Assembly (NCBI RefSeq): GCF_902506425.1
Contig: NZ_LR732520.1
Location: forward strand, 1 to 25,554
Origin: Novosphingobium sp. 9U
GTDB lineage: Bacteria; Pseudomonadota; Alphaproteobacteria; Sphingomonadales; Sphingomonadaceae
Direction of reading: 5' to 3'
DNA length: 25,554 nt
In this document: piece by piece, positions 16,147-23,901 of the stretch
Layout of the letters: every line of letters starts with the position of its first letter
Numbering within the stretch: position 1 is the stretch's first letter
Translations under genes and position numbers: made by a program
Notes under the pieces: generated by a model
The model's input: only the letters and a program-made list of their open reading frames with translations
Told to the model about the DNA's origin: nothing
Databases searched by the model: none

Positions 16147-16740
16147 CTAAGAAAGAAAGGTTATCGGCAGCGCGATTGTTGCACCTAGAAGGCCTCCCGC
16201 AGCGATATCGCTAGGGTAATGGTGGCCACAACCCATGCGCGCCCAGGCCATCGCCAGCCAGAAGCCGAGCGCCAACGGCCACACAATGGGCACAGCCTGC
16301 ACAAGCGGGATCAGTGCTGCGGCCAGCGTCATCGCGTGGCCGCTGGGGAAGCTGTGCTCATCCAAGGAGGCCAGCAGCGGCTCAAGGCTGTCGCGCAAGT
16401 TGCAGGGGCGGCTGCGTGCGCATGCCGCCTTCAGCCATGGATAGAGCAGGTGCGCTATGGCCATGCTCAGTGCAGCCGCAACAAGGGGTCGCGCCACCCA
16501 GTGTGCCATGTACCACAGGGGAAGGGCTATGATCGGATAGATGGCGCCGTTGCCGAGCCAACTGATAGAAATCGCGAGCGCGCGTATACCCGGCCGTCGG
16601 GTGCCACGCCAGGCCAACTCCACAAACTTGATTTCGCGTTCCGATAAGTCGTTGAAAAGCGATCGAAGAGGATCAAGCGCCTCATGGCCGGCGATCCTTG
16701 TCCGTGCAGATGCGAGTAATATCCTAGGTCGCGCAAGCAT
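16147..16740 (-). CDS. Membrane PAP2-family phosphatase
   Basis: The 197-residue inner-membrane protein carries the full type 2 phosphatidic acid phosphatase signature: KAACARSRP (motif 1), FPSGHAM (motif 2) and ARMGCGHHYPSD (motif 3, with the catalytic His and Asp). About five hydrophobic segments are visible. It probably dephosphorylates a lipid phosphate such as phosphatidate or undecaprenyl pyrophosphate; the sequence does not tell which. ATG at 16740 follows GGGGGTG six bases upstream, so I reject the much longer open frame upstream. The charged N-terminal stretch (DPLRSLFNDLSEREIKFVELAWRG) is cytoplasmic in style. It appears monocistronic. Confidence 0.92.
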   Translation of the reverse strand: MLARPRILLASARTRIAGHEALDPLRSLFNDLSEREIKFVELAWRGTRRPGIRALAISISWLGNGAIYPIIALPLWYMAHWVARPLVAAALSMAIAHLLYPWLKAACARSRPCNLRDSLEPLLASLDEHSFPSGHAMTLAAALIPLVQAVPIVWPLALGFWLAMAWARMGCGHHYPSDIAAGGLLGATIALPITFLS

Positions 16741-16872
16741 GGCGGCACCCCCGTGATAAGCGAAAGATCGCTCTTTTTCGCTTCCACGGCAAGTAAAAGG
16801 TGTTGAGTGCCTGGCTGAATTGGCGTTTGCTATTCGACGTGGAGTGCTCCGTGGGCGGGATTGGAGGGTGTC

Positions 16873-17076
16873 ATGGCTACAGATGCGCACGCGTATCCTT
16901 ACGCGTTTCACGTTGCGCTCGATGGTAACGGCGTAAACGGCTTGGAAGGCATGGCCGGGGTCTGCCTGTTCCGGTTCGATCCGGACGGCAATCGGTACGC
17001 CTGGAAGGTCAGCTACTTCGATGGCATCGGGGCAGGTCATGCCGTCTCGATCGATCCTACAGGGCGCCTGGAATGA
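16873..17076 (+). pseudogene. N-terminal fragment of a beta-propeller-like protein
   Basis: ATG at 16873 has an excellent ribosome site (GGAGG). The 67-residue product reads MATDAHAYPYAFHVALDGNG... with YFDGIGAGHAVSIDPTGRL, then stops. This looks like the first blades of a seven-bladed propeller found, as far as I recall, in sphingomonads, where the frame continues for several hundred residues. The stop therefore marks a truncation. A C-terminal propeller fragment in the same orientation occurs at 23242-23478, and the two may be the ends of one gene. The function of the family is unknown to me. Confidence 0.6.
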
Positions 17077-17125
17077 ACCCGATCGAGTGGGCCGCCTCAA
17101 CCCATCGGGGAGCAAGCGGGCAGGC

Positions 17126-17305
17126 TTAGCTTGGCTCACGCGAGGCGGTAGATGTGACCGGCCTCCTCGCATGCCATTTGCCTTTGCTGTCGCGCGCCAG
17201 CGGAACACCGCAAGCCTCGCACAAGGCGATGTATTCCCCATCCTTGTCGCGAGCTATCGAGACCACCGAGGGTTTGTGGCGGCCGATGGCGCAGAAGATC
17301 GACAT
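17126..17305 (-). CDS. Small CxxC protein, putative zinc ribbon (59 aa)
   Basis: This reverse-strand frame starts at ATG 17305 and ends at TAA 17126-17128. The product begins MSIFCAIGRHKPSVVSIARD and contains CEACG: C5, H10, C29 and C32 could bind one zinc ion. The pattern FCAxGRH...LCExCGxPLxR is one I associate with small conserved sphingomonad proteins of unknown role. No good ribosome site is visible. It lies between the propeller fragment and the IS256 remnant, facing left. Coding status rests on the cysteine pattern and remembered family resemblance. Confidence 0.55.
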   Translation of the reverse strand: MSIFCAIGRHKPSVVSIARDKDGEYIALCEACGVPLARDSKGKWHARRPVTSTASREPS

Positions 17306-17396
17306 GTCGTTTGAACCCGCTCTCGGATCAGCTTGTGCCTTCTTTGTCCGCTACTGTCGATCCTTGGATATCCAAGTTGGGGACACAACGTGGATC

Positions 17397-17621
17397 GATT
17401 TTTAGGTTGAGCGTGCCGAGCCGCGTATCCAAGCTGCGGTCGCGGTAGCCATTGCGCCAGGTGCTGCGCTCGGCAGACGGCTCGTGGCGGCCGGCACCGA
17501 TAAGGCCATCGACATCGGCCTCCATGATGATCTGCAGCACGCTCTCTGCGAAACTACGCAGGGAATCGCCGTCTCCGGTCTTCGCCATCAGCTCGGCAAG
17601 CGGTAGTCTGTCGTCGGTCAT
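17397..17621 (-). pseudogene. IS256-family transposase, 5' remnant
   Basis: ATG at 17621 follows GGAG (GAGGAGTTTTTCCCG). The product MTDDRLPLAELMAKTGDGD...LIGAGRHEPSAERSTWRNGYRDRSLDTRLGTLNLKI is the N-terminus of an IS256-type (DDE) transposase. After residue 75 the resemblance ends abruptly near 17397, where the family continues with PKLR and its first catalytic Asp. None of the DDE triad is present, so the remnant is inactive. The frame stays open to 17328 in unrelated sequence. The breakpoint next to the truncated propeller gene suggests the element was involved in the rearrangement there. Confidence 0.85.
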
Positions 17622-17698
17622 CGGGAAAAACTCCTCGGGTGTTGGTGAAGCTCGACACTTCCACCTTAACCGATGAGCCCGGTGGCACCGAGCCGCCG

Positions 17699-17731
17699 AT
17701 GCCGGGGTGGGGCCTCGCCCCACCCCGGCAT
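17699..17731. repeat. 15-bp perfect hairpin upstream of the IS256 remnant
   Basis: ATGCCGGGGTGGGGC (17699-17713) and GCCCCACCCCGGCAT (17717-17731) pair perfectly around a three-base loop CTC. It lies 78 bp upstream of the transposase start, so it probably belongs to the IS256 end and may shield the transposase gene from outside transcription. The outer end of the element was not identified but is probably near 17760. Confidence 0.75.
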
Positions 17732-17946
17732 ACACCGTCATCTACACCCGGGAAATTACACCACGACCGCGGACGCCAGCCAATCGGTCGGCATGCTGCT
17801 GACGCGACTACCCGAGTTCTGCACCTTAACCGAAACCGCGAGAGGCGGCAGGTCGAGTACGTCGACTACATCGCAGCGGCAATGACGCTACCGCGTGCCG
17901 TTCCGTCTACGGACCTCGACCGATTAGCGTAGCAAGCAGGGCCACC

Positions 17947-17963
17947 GGTCAGCTCTGCTGACC
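17947..17963. repeat. Short hairpin upstream of the EAL gene
   Basis: GGTCAGC, loop TCT, GCTGACC forms a seven-pair perfect stem 27 bp before the called start of the CHASE2-EAL gene. If the true start is the later GTG at 18104, it would sit in the untranslated leader. No T-run follows. A role as operator or leader structure is a guess. Confidence 0.35.
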
Positions 17964-17989
17964 TGCTTAAGCGGTGTACAAGTGATTAG

Positions 17990-20419
17990 ATGGACTATGC
18001 TGCAAGCCGGCTGACGGGCCCGCGCCCGCCATCAAGGCTTTGCCGATTCGTCAACTATTTTAGTGCAAGCTCCTTTTGTCCTTCACTATGCAGTTGCCAA
18101 CCCGTGTTCCCTTGGAAAGCCAGCAAGTTCGGTAAGCGTTACAGGTCACTTGCGATAGTGGTGTGTCTCGGAGCGCTTTTTGGCGTTTTAGGCGCAGGGG
18201 ATCCACTCGAAGATGCTTTTCACGTCGCGCGGAATAAGCTTCGGATGCACCAAGCGAGCGGCCAGGTAGTCCTCATCGGCGTGGATGAGCGTAGTGTTGC
18301 CGAAGTAGGCACCGCGACTTGGTCGGAAAGAGATCTCACGCGACTTCTGTCGGCTGTACGGAAGGTCAATCCCCGGCGCGTACATTTCGATCTAGATCCG
18401 ACAAATTCGGCATCACTCCCGCAGGATGGCTTACTGGCGAAAGAAATGCGCCGACTGGGTTCCCGTCTGTCTTTGTCTACGCGTTTTGCCATCGACCCGG
18501 CGACAGGTCAGCGCAGCGAAAGTAGCCCATTGACGAACCTTGCGCGCGACGCGCCTCTTGTCAACGTCAACACCAAGATCGGGTGGGACAACGTGGTGCG
18601 GCAACAACCGTTCGCGGTGCGATCCCACGGACGTGCCGTCTTGTCGCTGCCCGCCTATCTCGCAGGATCAACTCGGTTCGATACAGAAGCCGTGTTCCCA
18701 ATTGATTACGCGATTGATCTCAGAAGTATTCCTGTTCTGAGTGCCAGCGACGTCATCAACGGGCGCTTTAAGGCGGCTCAGCTAGCAGGCAAAGACGTGG
18801 TAGTCTCAAGGACCGATGTTGACGCGAGGCGATATAATGCTCCCGGGTACTCGGTCGTGCCCGCTATTTTGATCCAGATCGTAGCGGCAGAAACGCTTAT
18901 CTCTGGCTCTCCTATAGACCTGGGCTGGGTCGCAGCCTTCATATTAGCCGCTGTGCTCGCGTATGGCGTACTACAGAGCTCGACTCGAGCCTCGGCGGGT
19001 GTAACGACAGCTTTAGGCGTGGTCGCGCTGCTGACGATTCCACTGTGGCTGGAGAGCGTTCAGGTCCACCTCGTCGTCATCCCGTCAATTGTAGTCTTGC
19101 TTGGGGCAGGCTGCGCGCGCGCATGGGCAGAGTGGCGAAATCATCTGCACCGGCGAGGCAATACAAACCCGGTCTCCGGGTTGCCGAACCTGCTGGCGCT
19201 TCTAGAAATCGGTACGGTGGCGCAAGGCATACTTGTCTCGCTCAGGATTCAGAACCGCTCCCAGATACGCGCTTCCCTTGAAGACCAGCGCGAAAAGGAG
19301 CTGGTAGAGCAGGTTGTGAACAGGCTTCGCTTTGGCGCCAATGGTTCTCCCGTCTACCAAGCGGACGACGGCACCTTTGTATGGATGAGCCAAGCTCCAG
19401 AGGGCGAGTTACAGCAGCAACTGGACGGTCTTTATGCGCTGTTCCGAAGCCCTGCCGTTGTCGGCGCTAGACTGCTGGATGTACAAGTCGCCTTCGGTTA
19501 TGATGTAGACGAAGGGCGGCCACTCTCGCAGCGCATTGCCGGCACGCTCGCCGCCGCCGATGAAGCAGCCCGCGAGGGGCTGCGTTGGAAGTGTTTCGAT
19601 CCTGCTTCGCTTGACGATGCAGAGTGGACCCTGTCCCTGCTGAGCCGTCTTGATCAAGCGCTTGAGGCAGGGCAACTCTGGGTGGCATACCAACCCAAAC
19701 TTGATTGCATTACTGGTGTAACGGTTGGTGCTGAAGCGTTGGTTCGGTGGACGCACCCCGAAAAAGGCAACATCTTCCCTGACCAGTTTATTGGAGCCGC
19801 GGAGCGAAGTGGCCGTATAGCGGAGCTTACCAGGTTTGTCCTCGACGATGCTGTGAGCACGGCATCCCATATCAACGGCTTAGGACGTAAGTTCTCTGTC
19901 GCTGTGAACCTTTCAGCTACGCTTCTTGCGGGTGATGCCATCATTTCGATGGTGCGGGATACCATACACAAGTATCGGTTCGCTCCTGATCTTCTGGTTC
20001 TTGAGATAACGGAAACCAGCACTCTGCGAAGTGGAGCCGAAGCAGAAGAAGTGCTGCGTGACCTAAGTCAAATGGGTGTGCAGCTTTCTATCGACGACTA
20101 TGGTACCGGTTTTTCGACGCTAGAGTATTTGAAGCGAGTTCCCGCGTCCGAGATCAAGATCGACAGAACTTTCATATCTATGCTTCACCGATCCCAGAGT
20201 GATCGGATCATGGTGAATTCTACGATCCAGTTGGCCCACTCGTTGGGCCGTAAAGTCGTAGCGGAGGGCGTTGAGAACGCCGAAATCTTGGATGAACTGA
20301 TTTGGATGGGGTGTGACATGGTGCAGGGATACCACACCGCGCGACCGATGCCGAAATGGGCGTTGCACAGCTTCCTAGAATTAAACGGAACTGATAACCG
20401 GTCCGAGGCGTTGGGTTAG
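17990..20419 (+). CDS. CHASE2-(degenerate GGDEF)-EAL cyclic-di-GMP phosphodiesterase
   Basis: This predicted inner-membrane enzyme cleaves cyclic-di-GMP. An N-terminal membrane helix (about 52-68) leads to a periplasmic CHASE2 sensor (about 70-300, with VVLIGVDERS and HFDL), then hydrophobic segments (about 311-374), a degenerate GGDEF domain (about 390-530, with ADDGTF where GGDEF should be, so no cyclase activity) and an EAL domain (about 548-795). The EAL catalytic set is complete: E582-A-L, N640, E672, D702-D703 in DDYGTGF, K723, E759 and Q779. The first 40 residues of the longest frame (from ATG 17990) look unnatural. GTG at 18104 (VFPWKASKFGKR) may be the real start; neither has a clear ribosome site. 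It opposes the two cyclases in this window. Confidence 0.92.
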   Translation: MDYAASRLTGPRPPSRLCRFVNYFSASSFCPSLCSCQPVFPWKASKFGKRYRSLAIVVCLGALFGVLGAGDPLEDAFHVARNKLRMHQASGQVVLIGVDERSVAEVGTATWSERDLTRLLSAVRKVNPRRVHFDLDPTNSASLPQDGLLAKEMRRLGSRLSLSTRFAIDPATGQRSESSPLTNLARDAPLVNVNTKIGWDNVVRQQPFAVRSHGRAVLSLPAYLAGSTRFDTEAVFPIDYAIDLRSIPVLSASDVINGRFKAAQLAGKDVVVSRTDVDARRYNAPGYSVVPAILIQIVAAETLISGSPIDLGWVAAFILAAVLAYGVLQSSTRASAGVTTALGVVALLTIPLWLESVQVHLVVIPSIVVLLGAGCARAWAEWRNHLHRRGNTNPVSGLPNLLALLEIGTVAQGILVSLRIQNRSQIRASLEDQREKELVEQVVNRLRFGANGSPVYQADDGTFVWMSQAPEGELQQQLDGLYALFRSPAVVGARLLDVQVAFGYDVDEGRPLSQRIAGTLAAADEAAREGLRWKCFDPASLDDAEWTLSLLSRLDQALEAGQLWVAYQPKLDCITGVTVGAEALVRWTHPEKGNIFPDQFIGAAERSGRIAELTRFVLDDAVSTASHINGLGRKFSVAVNLSATLLAGDAIISMVRDTIHKYRFAPDLLVLEITETSTLRSGAEAEEVLRDLSQMGVQLSIDDYGTGFSTLEYLKRVPASEIKIDRTFISMLHRSQSDRIMVNSTIQLAHSLGRKVVAEGVENAEILDELIWMGCDMVQGYHTARPMPKWALHSFLELNGTDNRSEALG

Positions 20420-20446
20420 CTTTTTTCTAAATTTTTCAGTTAAGGC

Positions 20447-20475
20447 TTGTTAACGATCTTACGGCGGGTTATATC
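20447..20475 (+). promoter_or_regulatory. Promoter of the short leader transcript
   Basis: TTGTTA (20447-20452) and TATATC (20470-20475) are separated by exactly 17 bp, a good housekeeping-type promoter. The predicted start is near 20482, giving a transcript of about 126 nt to the terminator at 20607. Confidence 0.6.
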
Positions 20476-20516
20476 GATCTGCGACGCATGGGGGCGTCGG
20501 CAGAGCGGAGACTTCT

Positions 20517-20555
20517 ATGATCTGGCGTTGGCTTTATGGCGAAGGTTGGGGTTGA
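20517..20555 (+). CDS. Tryptophan-rich leader peptide (12 aa), attenuator-like
   Basis: ATG at 20517 has GGAG seven bases upstream and encodes MIWRWLYGEGWG followed by TGA: three Trp in twelve residues. It lies inside a short transcript unit with its own promoter and terminator. The codons for GEG (GGCGAAGG, 20538-20545) can pair with CCTCGCC (20584-20590) in the terminator's left arm, a possible antiterminator. A second hairpin, GGTTGG with CCAACC (20544-20549, 20557-20562), encloses the last Trp codon. These are the parts of a ribosome-stalling tryptophan attenuator, but no trp gene follows; the next gene is a LuxR-type regulator. It could be an orphan attenuator, a regulatory RNA like the rhizobial trp leader RNA, or chance. 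Confidence 0.5.
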   Translation: MIWRWLYGEGWG

Positions 20556-20579
20556 TCCAACCTGTTGGTAGTCAATCAG

Positions 20580-20607
20580 AAAGCCTCGCCACGGCGAGGC
20601 TTTTTTT
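20580..20607 (+). terminator. Intrinsic terminator of the leader transcript
   Basis: AAAGCCTCGC (20580-20589), loop CACG, GCGAGGCTTT (20594-20603), then four more T. The seven G-C-rich pairs with A-T extension and the T-run make a strong rightward terminator, 25 bp after the leader peptide stop and 38 bp before the LuxR-type gene. Confidence 0.92.
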
Positions 20608-20645
20608 GTGAAGCACTGGTTTTTTAATCGTCGCGCATCCTTCGC

Positions 20646-20930
20646 GTGCCGAAACGGGCATATCCACGTATGGAAGCCGTCGCCCGCATTGGTAATGTCA
20701 GGCAGAACAAGTACAGGTCGTCGTCAGCGCTAGTATTGCTTGATCTCACCCCTCGCGAGCGCGAGGTGCTCGGCCTCATCTGCGAAGGCTTCGACGACAA
20801 GGCCATTGCGAAACGCCTCGCACTTTCCGGAAACACGGTGCGCAATCATGTCGCCGGCATCTACGGGAAGATTGGTGTCAACCGCCGCGCCGCCGCCATC
20901 GCCTGGGCTCGCGAAAGGAAGCTCACCTAG
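20646..20930 (+). CDS. Stand-alone LuxR-type HTH regulator (94 aa)
   Basis: The protein contains only the LuxR/FixJ DNA-binding domain: LTPREREVLGLICEGFDDKAIAKRLALSGNTVRNHVAGIYGKIGVNRR (about 34-82), a complete four-helix HTH with the usual recognition helix. There is no receiver or autoinducer domain. The longest frame starts at GTG 20646; ATG at 20670 is possible. Neither has an obvious ribosome site, and a strong terminator lies just upstream. Small LuxR-type proteins of this kind act as transcription factors or as partners of other regulators. Expression might depend on readthrough of the upstream terminator. Confidence 0.82.
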   Translation: MPKRAYPRMEAVARIGNVRQNKYRSSSALVLLDLTPREREVLGLICEGFDDKAIAKRLALSGNTVRNHVAGIYGKIGVNRRAAAIAWARERKLT

Positions 20931-20972
20931 ATAAGGCAAGCAGATCGGCCAGGCACGAGTTGGCCCCCAGAT

Positions 20973-20984
20973 CGTTAGCTAACG
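20973..20984. promoter_or_regulatory. 12-bp palindrome upstream of the hemerythrin gene
   Basis: CGTTAGCTAACG is perfectly self-complementary and lies 39 bp before the hemerythrin ATG. It is a candidate operator; no regulator can be assigned. Confidence 0.3.
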
Positions 20985-21022
20985 GAGAATTGCAGAAAAC
21001 CGTCTAACGCGAGGACAGATCC

Positions 21023-21550
21023 ATGACCGAAGCTAAGACTGCTACGAAGGCCAAGAGCAAGAGCGGCTCGAAAACGGCGCGCAAGACGCAACGCGCGGCC
21101 GCAAAGCCCGCCGATGCGATCAAGCTGCTCAAGGACGATCACCGCGAAGTGCAGAAGTGGTTCAAGGACTACGACAAGCTGGAAGACGATACCGCAAAGC
21201 AGGAACTTGCCGACCGCATCTGCCTGGCTCTGACTATACACACGCAGATTGAGGAGGAGATCTATTATCCCGCCGCGCGCGAGGCGATCGACGACGACGA
21301 TCTACTTGATGAGGCCGAGGTCGAGCATGCCAGTGCCAAGCAGCTTATCGCCGAGATTCAGTCGATGAAGGCGGGCGATCGACTGTTTGACGCAAAGGTC
21401 ACCGTGCTGGGCGAGTACGTGAACCACCATGTCGAGGAGGAAGAATCCGAGATGTTCCCCGAAAGTCGGGACAGCGATCTTGATCTGAAAGCGCTCGGTG
21501 TCCAGCTGGCGGAGCGAAAGGCCGAGCTGATGGCAGAGGCGCAGAAGTAA
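21023..21550 (+). CDS. Hemerythrin HHE-domain protein
   Basis: This 175-residue soluble protein has a Lys/Ala-rich N-terminal extension (about 1-30) and a four-helix hemerythrin domain. Putative di-iron ligands are the His in KDDHREV, His and Glu in HTQIEEEIYYP, the His in VEHASAK, and His and Glu in NHHVEEEESEMFP. The family binds O2, NO or peroxide, or takes part in iron and stress responses. ATG at 21023 is preceded by an AGGA-type site (GAGGACAGATCC). It is separate from the LuxR-type gene (92 bp) and followed by a GC-rich hairpin. A stress role fits the metal and oxidative-stress setting, but the ligand is unknown. Confidence 0.92.
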   Translation: MTEAKTATKAKSKSGSKTARKTQRAAAKPADAIKLLKDDHREVQKWFKDYDKLEDDTAKQELADRICLALTIHTQIEEEIYYPAAREAIDDDDLLDEAEVEHASAKQLIAEIQSMKAGDRLFDAKVTVLGEYVNHHVEEEESEMFPESRDSDLDLKALGVQLAERKAELMAEAQK

Positions 21551-21962
21551 TCGCAGCTGGCGCACGGCCGGCGATCATTGCCTCCATGCGCCGGCCCAGC
21601 TCGCGCCTCGGGGCCCAAGGCGTTTGATGAGTCAAATGTAAGTGGAAGAACATCCCATCCTACGCTCCTTCCTCCAGAGGTCCTGGTAGAGCGGGCAAGC
21701 GCTTCCTGCTTCCCAGTATTACCGCCAACCACGGGAATTCAGCAGCTCATGTTTGGACCTGCGCCGCCCGACTTGAAAATCCTAACGGCAGCTTCGGCTT
21801 ATCGGACTTGCCTTCGACTATGATGAACGCGAGCGACCGGAGTGGGGAAGCCGTATCAAAGGGCTGAATGGCGGTAACTGGCTCCGTGTAGCCGCGCTAA
21901 TAACGGCTGCACGACGGCACTGGGATCGCGCGGCAGGTCTAAATCGGTCCGAAAGCTGCAAC
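21551..21962. other. 412-bp intergenic region with a GC-rich hairpin
   Basis: No gene is seen. Just after the hemerythrin stop, GGCCGGCG (21566-21573) and CGCCGGCC (21589-21596) pair perfectly around a 15-base loop, which may end transcription from the left although there is no T-run. The rest of the stretch, up to the end of the convergent glycosyltransferase gene, shows no motif I can support. Confidence 0.45.
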
Positions 21963-23072
21963 TTAGAACCGAAGCGACAGCAGCAAGCCCGACGCAATCT
22001 GCACTTTGAGCATGCTGCCCAGCCAGTGCCGTGCTCGCGCAGCACCTATCTGGCGGGCGGCTTGCCCGCTGACCAGCCGTCGTGCCGCCGTAGCCCACCC
22101 AATTGTTGGTGCAGCTTCGGCACATGCCCGTGCCCAAAAGAACGCACTTGCGAGGCTCAGCGATCGGTCATCGACTAGCCGGCTCGATCCGTTGGCGCGT
22201 GCCATGCGGACCAGCCACTCATCGGCCCAGGAAAGAAGGTCTGCGCTTGGGTTAACGCTCGGCAACTTGGGGTTGCCGAGCTGCACATGTTTAGCGACGT
22301 CATCGGCTTCCATGGTCATACCCAAGCGCTCGAGCTGTTTGGCAAACAATTCGAACTTGAGACGACGCATGTCGCCGACGCGCTCGCGTATGCTCTGCCC
22401 CGGGTGCAACCGGCGGTCAATCAGCACAGCCGGCAGGTTCGCTGTTCGGTGCCTCGCAGCGATCCTTTGGAACTGGTCAATGTCTTCGCAGACACAAAAC
22501 TTCGGCCGGTACGGAAACTGGCGAAAAATGTCCGCTCGGCCGGTGATCGCAGAGTTTTGAAATGCAGAGCGAAACAGGAGCCAAGCGGCGATGTCCTCGT
22601 ATGCCAAGGGTGGAACACGTACACCGTGACGGCGCCTGCCCTTCCAGCAGATTTTTCCGGCACAGGCACCGACGAAGGCGACGTCCTCATGCACGGTCAG
22701 GTACTTCAACTGCCGCTCGATGCGCGTGGGCCTCGCGATGTCGTCACTGTCGAGCCAAGCCACGTATTCGGCACGTGCCGCTGCCAATCCGGCATTTCGC
22801 GCATCGGGGATGCCGCGGTTCTCACCCAAGCGGATAAGGCGAACACGACCGTCATCGATCTGCTGAACAGCTTCTGCGCTCCCGTCGGTCGAGCCATCAT
22901 CGATCACGATGACCTCGAGATCGCCCATCGTCTGCGCCAGGACACTCCTCAAGGCGCTGCCAACCGTCTGCACTCGGTTGAACACCGGTATGATGACCGA
23001 GACCTTTGGCAAGTGGCAGAAACTCCGGAGTTTTCGAGCGCAGCGCTTACCACAGTAAGTAAGCTGCACCAT
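21963..23072 (-). CDS. Family 2 glycosyltransferase
   Basis: The product is a GT-A fold inverting glycosyltransferase that adds sugars from nucleotide donors, probably to a surface polysaccharide. The catalytic domain starts at VSVIIPVFNR and shows DDGSTDGS, NRGIPDARNAGL and the metal-binding LDSDD. A C-terminal half of about 150 residues without recognised motifs follows. The last residues (SMLKVQIASGLLLSLRF) may form an amphipathic membrane anchor. The start is uncertain: ATG at 23072 has no ribosome site, whereas TTG at 23012, right before PKVSVIIP, has GGAG ten bases upstream. It stands alone, without other polysaccharide genes nearby, so its glycan target cannot be inferred. Confidence 0.88.
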   Translation of the reverse strand: MVQLTYCGKRCARKLRSFCHLPKVSVIIPVFNRVQTVGSALRSVLAQTMGDLEVIVIDDGSTDGSAEAVQQIDDGRVRLIRLGENRGIPDARNAGLAAARAEYVAWLDSDDIARPTRIERQLKYLTVHEDVAFVGACAGKICWKGRRRHGVRVPPLAYEDIAAWLLFRSAFQNSAITGRADIFRQFPYRPKFCVCEDIDQFQRIAARHRTANLPAVLIDRRLHPGQSIRERVGDMRRLKFELFAKQLERLGMTMEADDVAKHVQLGNPKLPSVNPSADLLSWADEWLVRMARANGSSRLVDDRSLSLASAFFWARACAEAAPTIGWATAARRLVSGQAARQIGAARARHWLGSMLKVQIASGLLLSLRF

Positions 23073-23241
23073 GAACGGCTAGCGAGAGATTGAGACCTCA
23101 AGATGCCAAGGGCTCCAGATTTTGGCGCCTAGCCAGGTGCTGATCGGGTCGGCGACTCTGGGCAAATCGATCTCGCAGCAGACTACGTGCACGAAGGCGC
23201 GCGGGACCAAGGGGCGCCGCGCAAACGGTGCTCTAAAGGAG

Positions 23242-23478
23242 CCGTTCGACGGCCTGCTCTATGTGACGAGCCACGATCTGCCGCAGATGTACGTGCTGCG
23301 CCTTCCTGCGGCCGGATCGAGCCTGGAGCATGTCGCCACCGTGCAGATCCCGGGTGAGGGTCGGACGATCTCATGGCAGCGAGCCGCCCGGCGCATGCTC
23401 TGGTCGATCAGTCGAGCCCGGCACGAGGCCATTCAGGCCCATGTGCCAGCGACATCGGTTCCGGCGTTTGGCGAGTAG
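23242..23478 (+). pseudogene. C-terminal fragment of a beta-propeller-like protein
   Basis: The frame reads PFDGLLYVTSHDLPQMYVLRLPAAGSSLEHVATVQIPGEGRTISWQRAARRMLWSISR... and ends at TAG 23476-23478. The repeated strand pattern (LYVTSHD, MYVLRLP, GRTISW, LWSISR) is that of the closing blades of a propeller. The frame stays open upstream to 23122, but that part has no family resemblance and no convincing start, so the gene has lost its 5' part. It may be the other end of the gene whose start lies at 16873. It directly precedes the left end of helicase module copy 2. Confidence 0.6.
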
Positions 23479-23670
23479 CACCGGTCGGCAAGGCCGCCTG
23501 TCGCCCGCGTTCAAGTGGCGGTGACAAGCGGACGGCTTCTCGCGAGAGAAGACCGGCGAGAGACGAACCTCTCCCCGGTAGTGCATGAGGATGTCCAGGA
23601 AATCTGCACTTCCTCCGGGTCGCCTCTTCAAGGCTTGGCTTAATACCAGGCCTTAACTGCTGTTGCTCGA

Positions 23671-23901
23671 TCAGCCACGCCTTCTGGTTCGCCGCGAGAT
23701 TTGCGGGGCAGAGCTTGCGCGTCGTTGCGCATGAGCGATGGCCGACAGCGGCACACTGTCGTGAGCCGCCCAGAACTCGGCGAGGATGTCGCGCTGATCA
23801 GACGTGCTGGTGAGGTGGTGTGCTAGTTCTTGATAGCCTGACCGAGGCTGTTGGTGCGAAGAACGGTTTACAGTTATCTTGCTCTCAACGACCTCGGTCA
23901 T
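23671..23901 (-). CDS. Hypothetical protein of the repeated module (76 aa), copy 2
   Basis: This is the counterpart of the ORF at 3236-3466, with the same start context, length and Arg-rich end. Changes include A to V, V to I, K to N, and HRITSTPAQ to HHLTSTSDQ. Many differences alter amino acids, unlike in the helicase gene, so selection on this protein looks weak in at least one copy. The function is unknown, and it may be decaying or not expressed. Confidence 0.3.
   Translation of the reverse strand: MTEVVESKITVNRSSHQQPRSGYQELAHHLTSTSDQRDILAEFWAAHDSVPLSAIAHAQRRASSAPQISRRTRRRG

Noticed and set aside
16741..17241. N-terminal extension of the PAP2 protein
   Set aside because: The ATG at 16740 has a good ribosome site and family-like start; the extension is Arg-rich, without homology, and overlaps other features.
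22287..23093. Forward 268-codon frame opposite the glycosyltransferase
   Set aside because: The reverse strand carries clear GT2 motifs; the forward frame has none.
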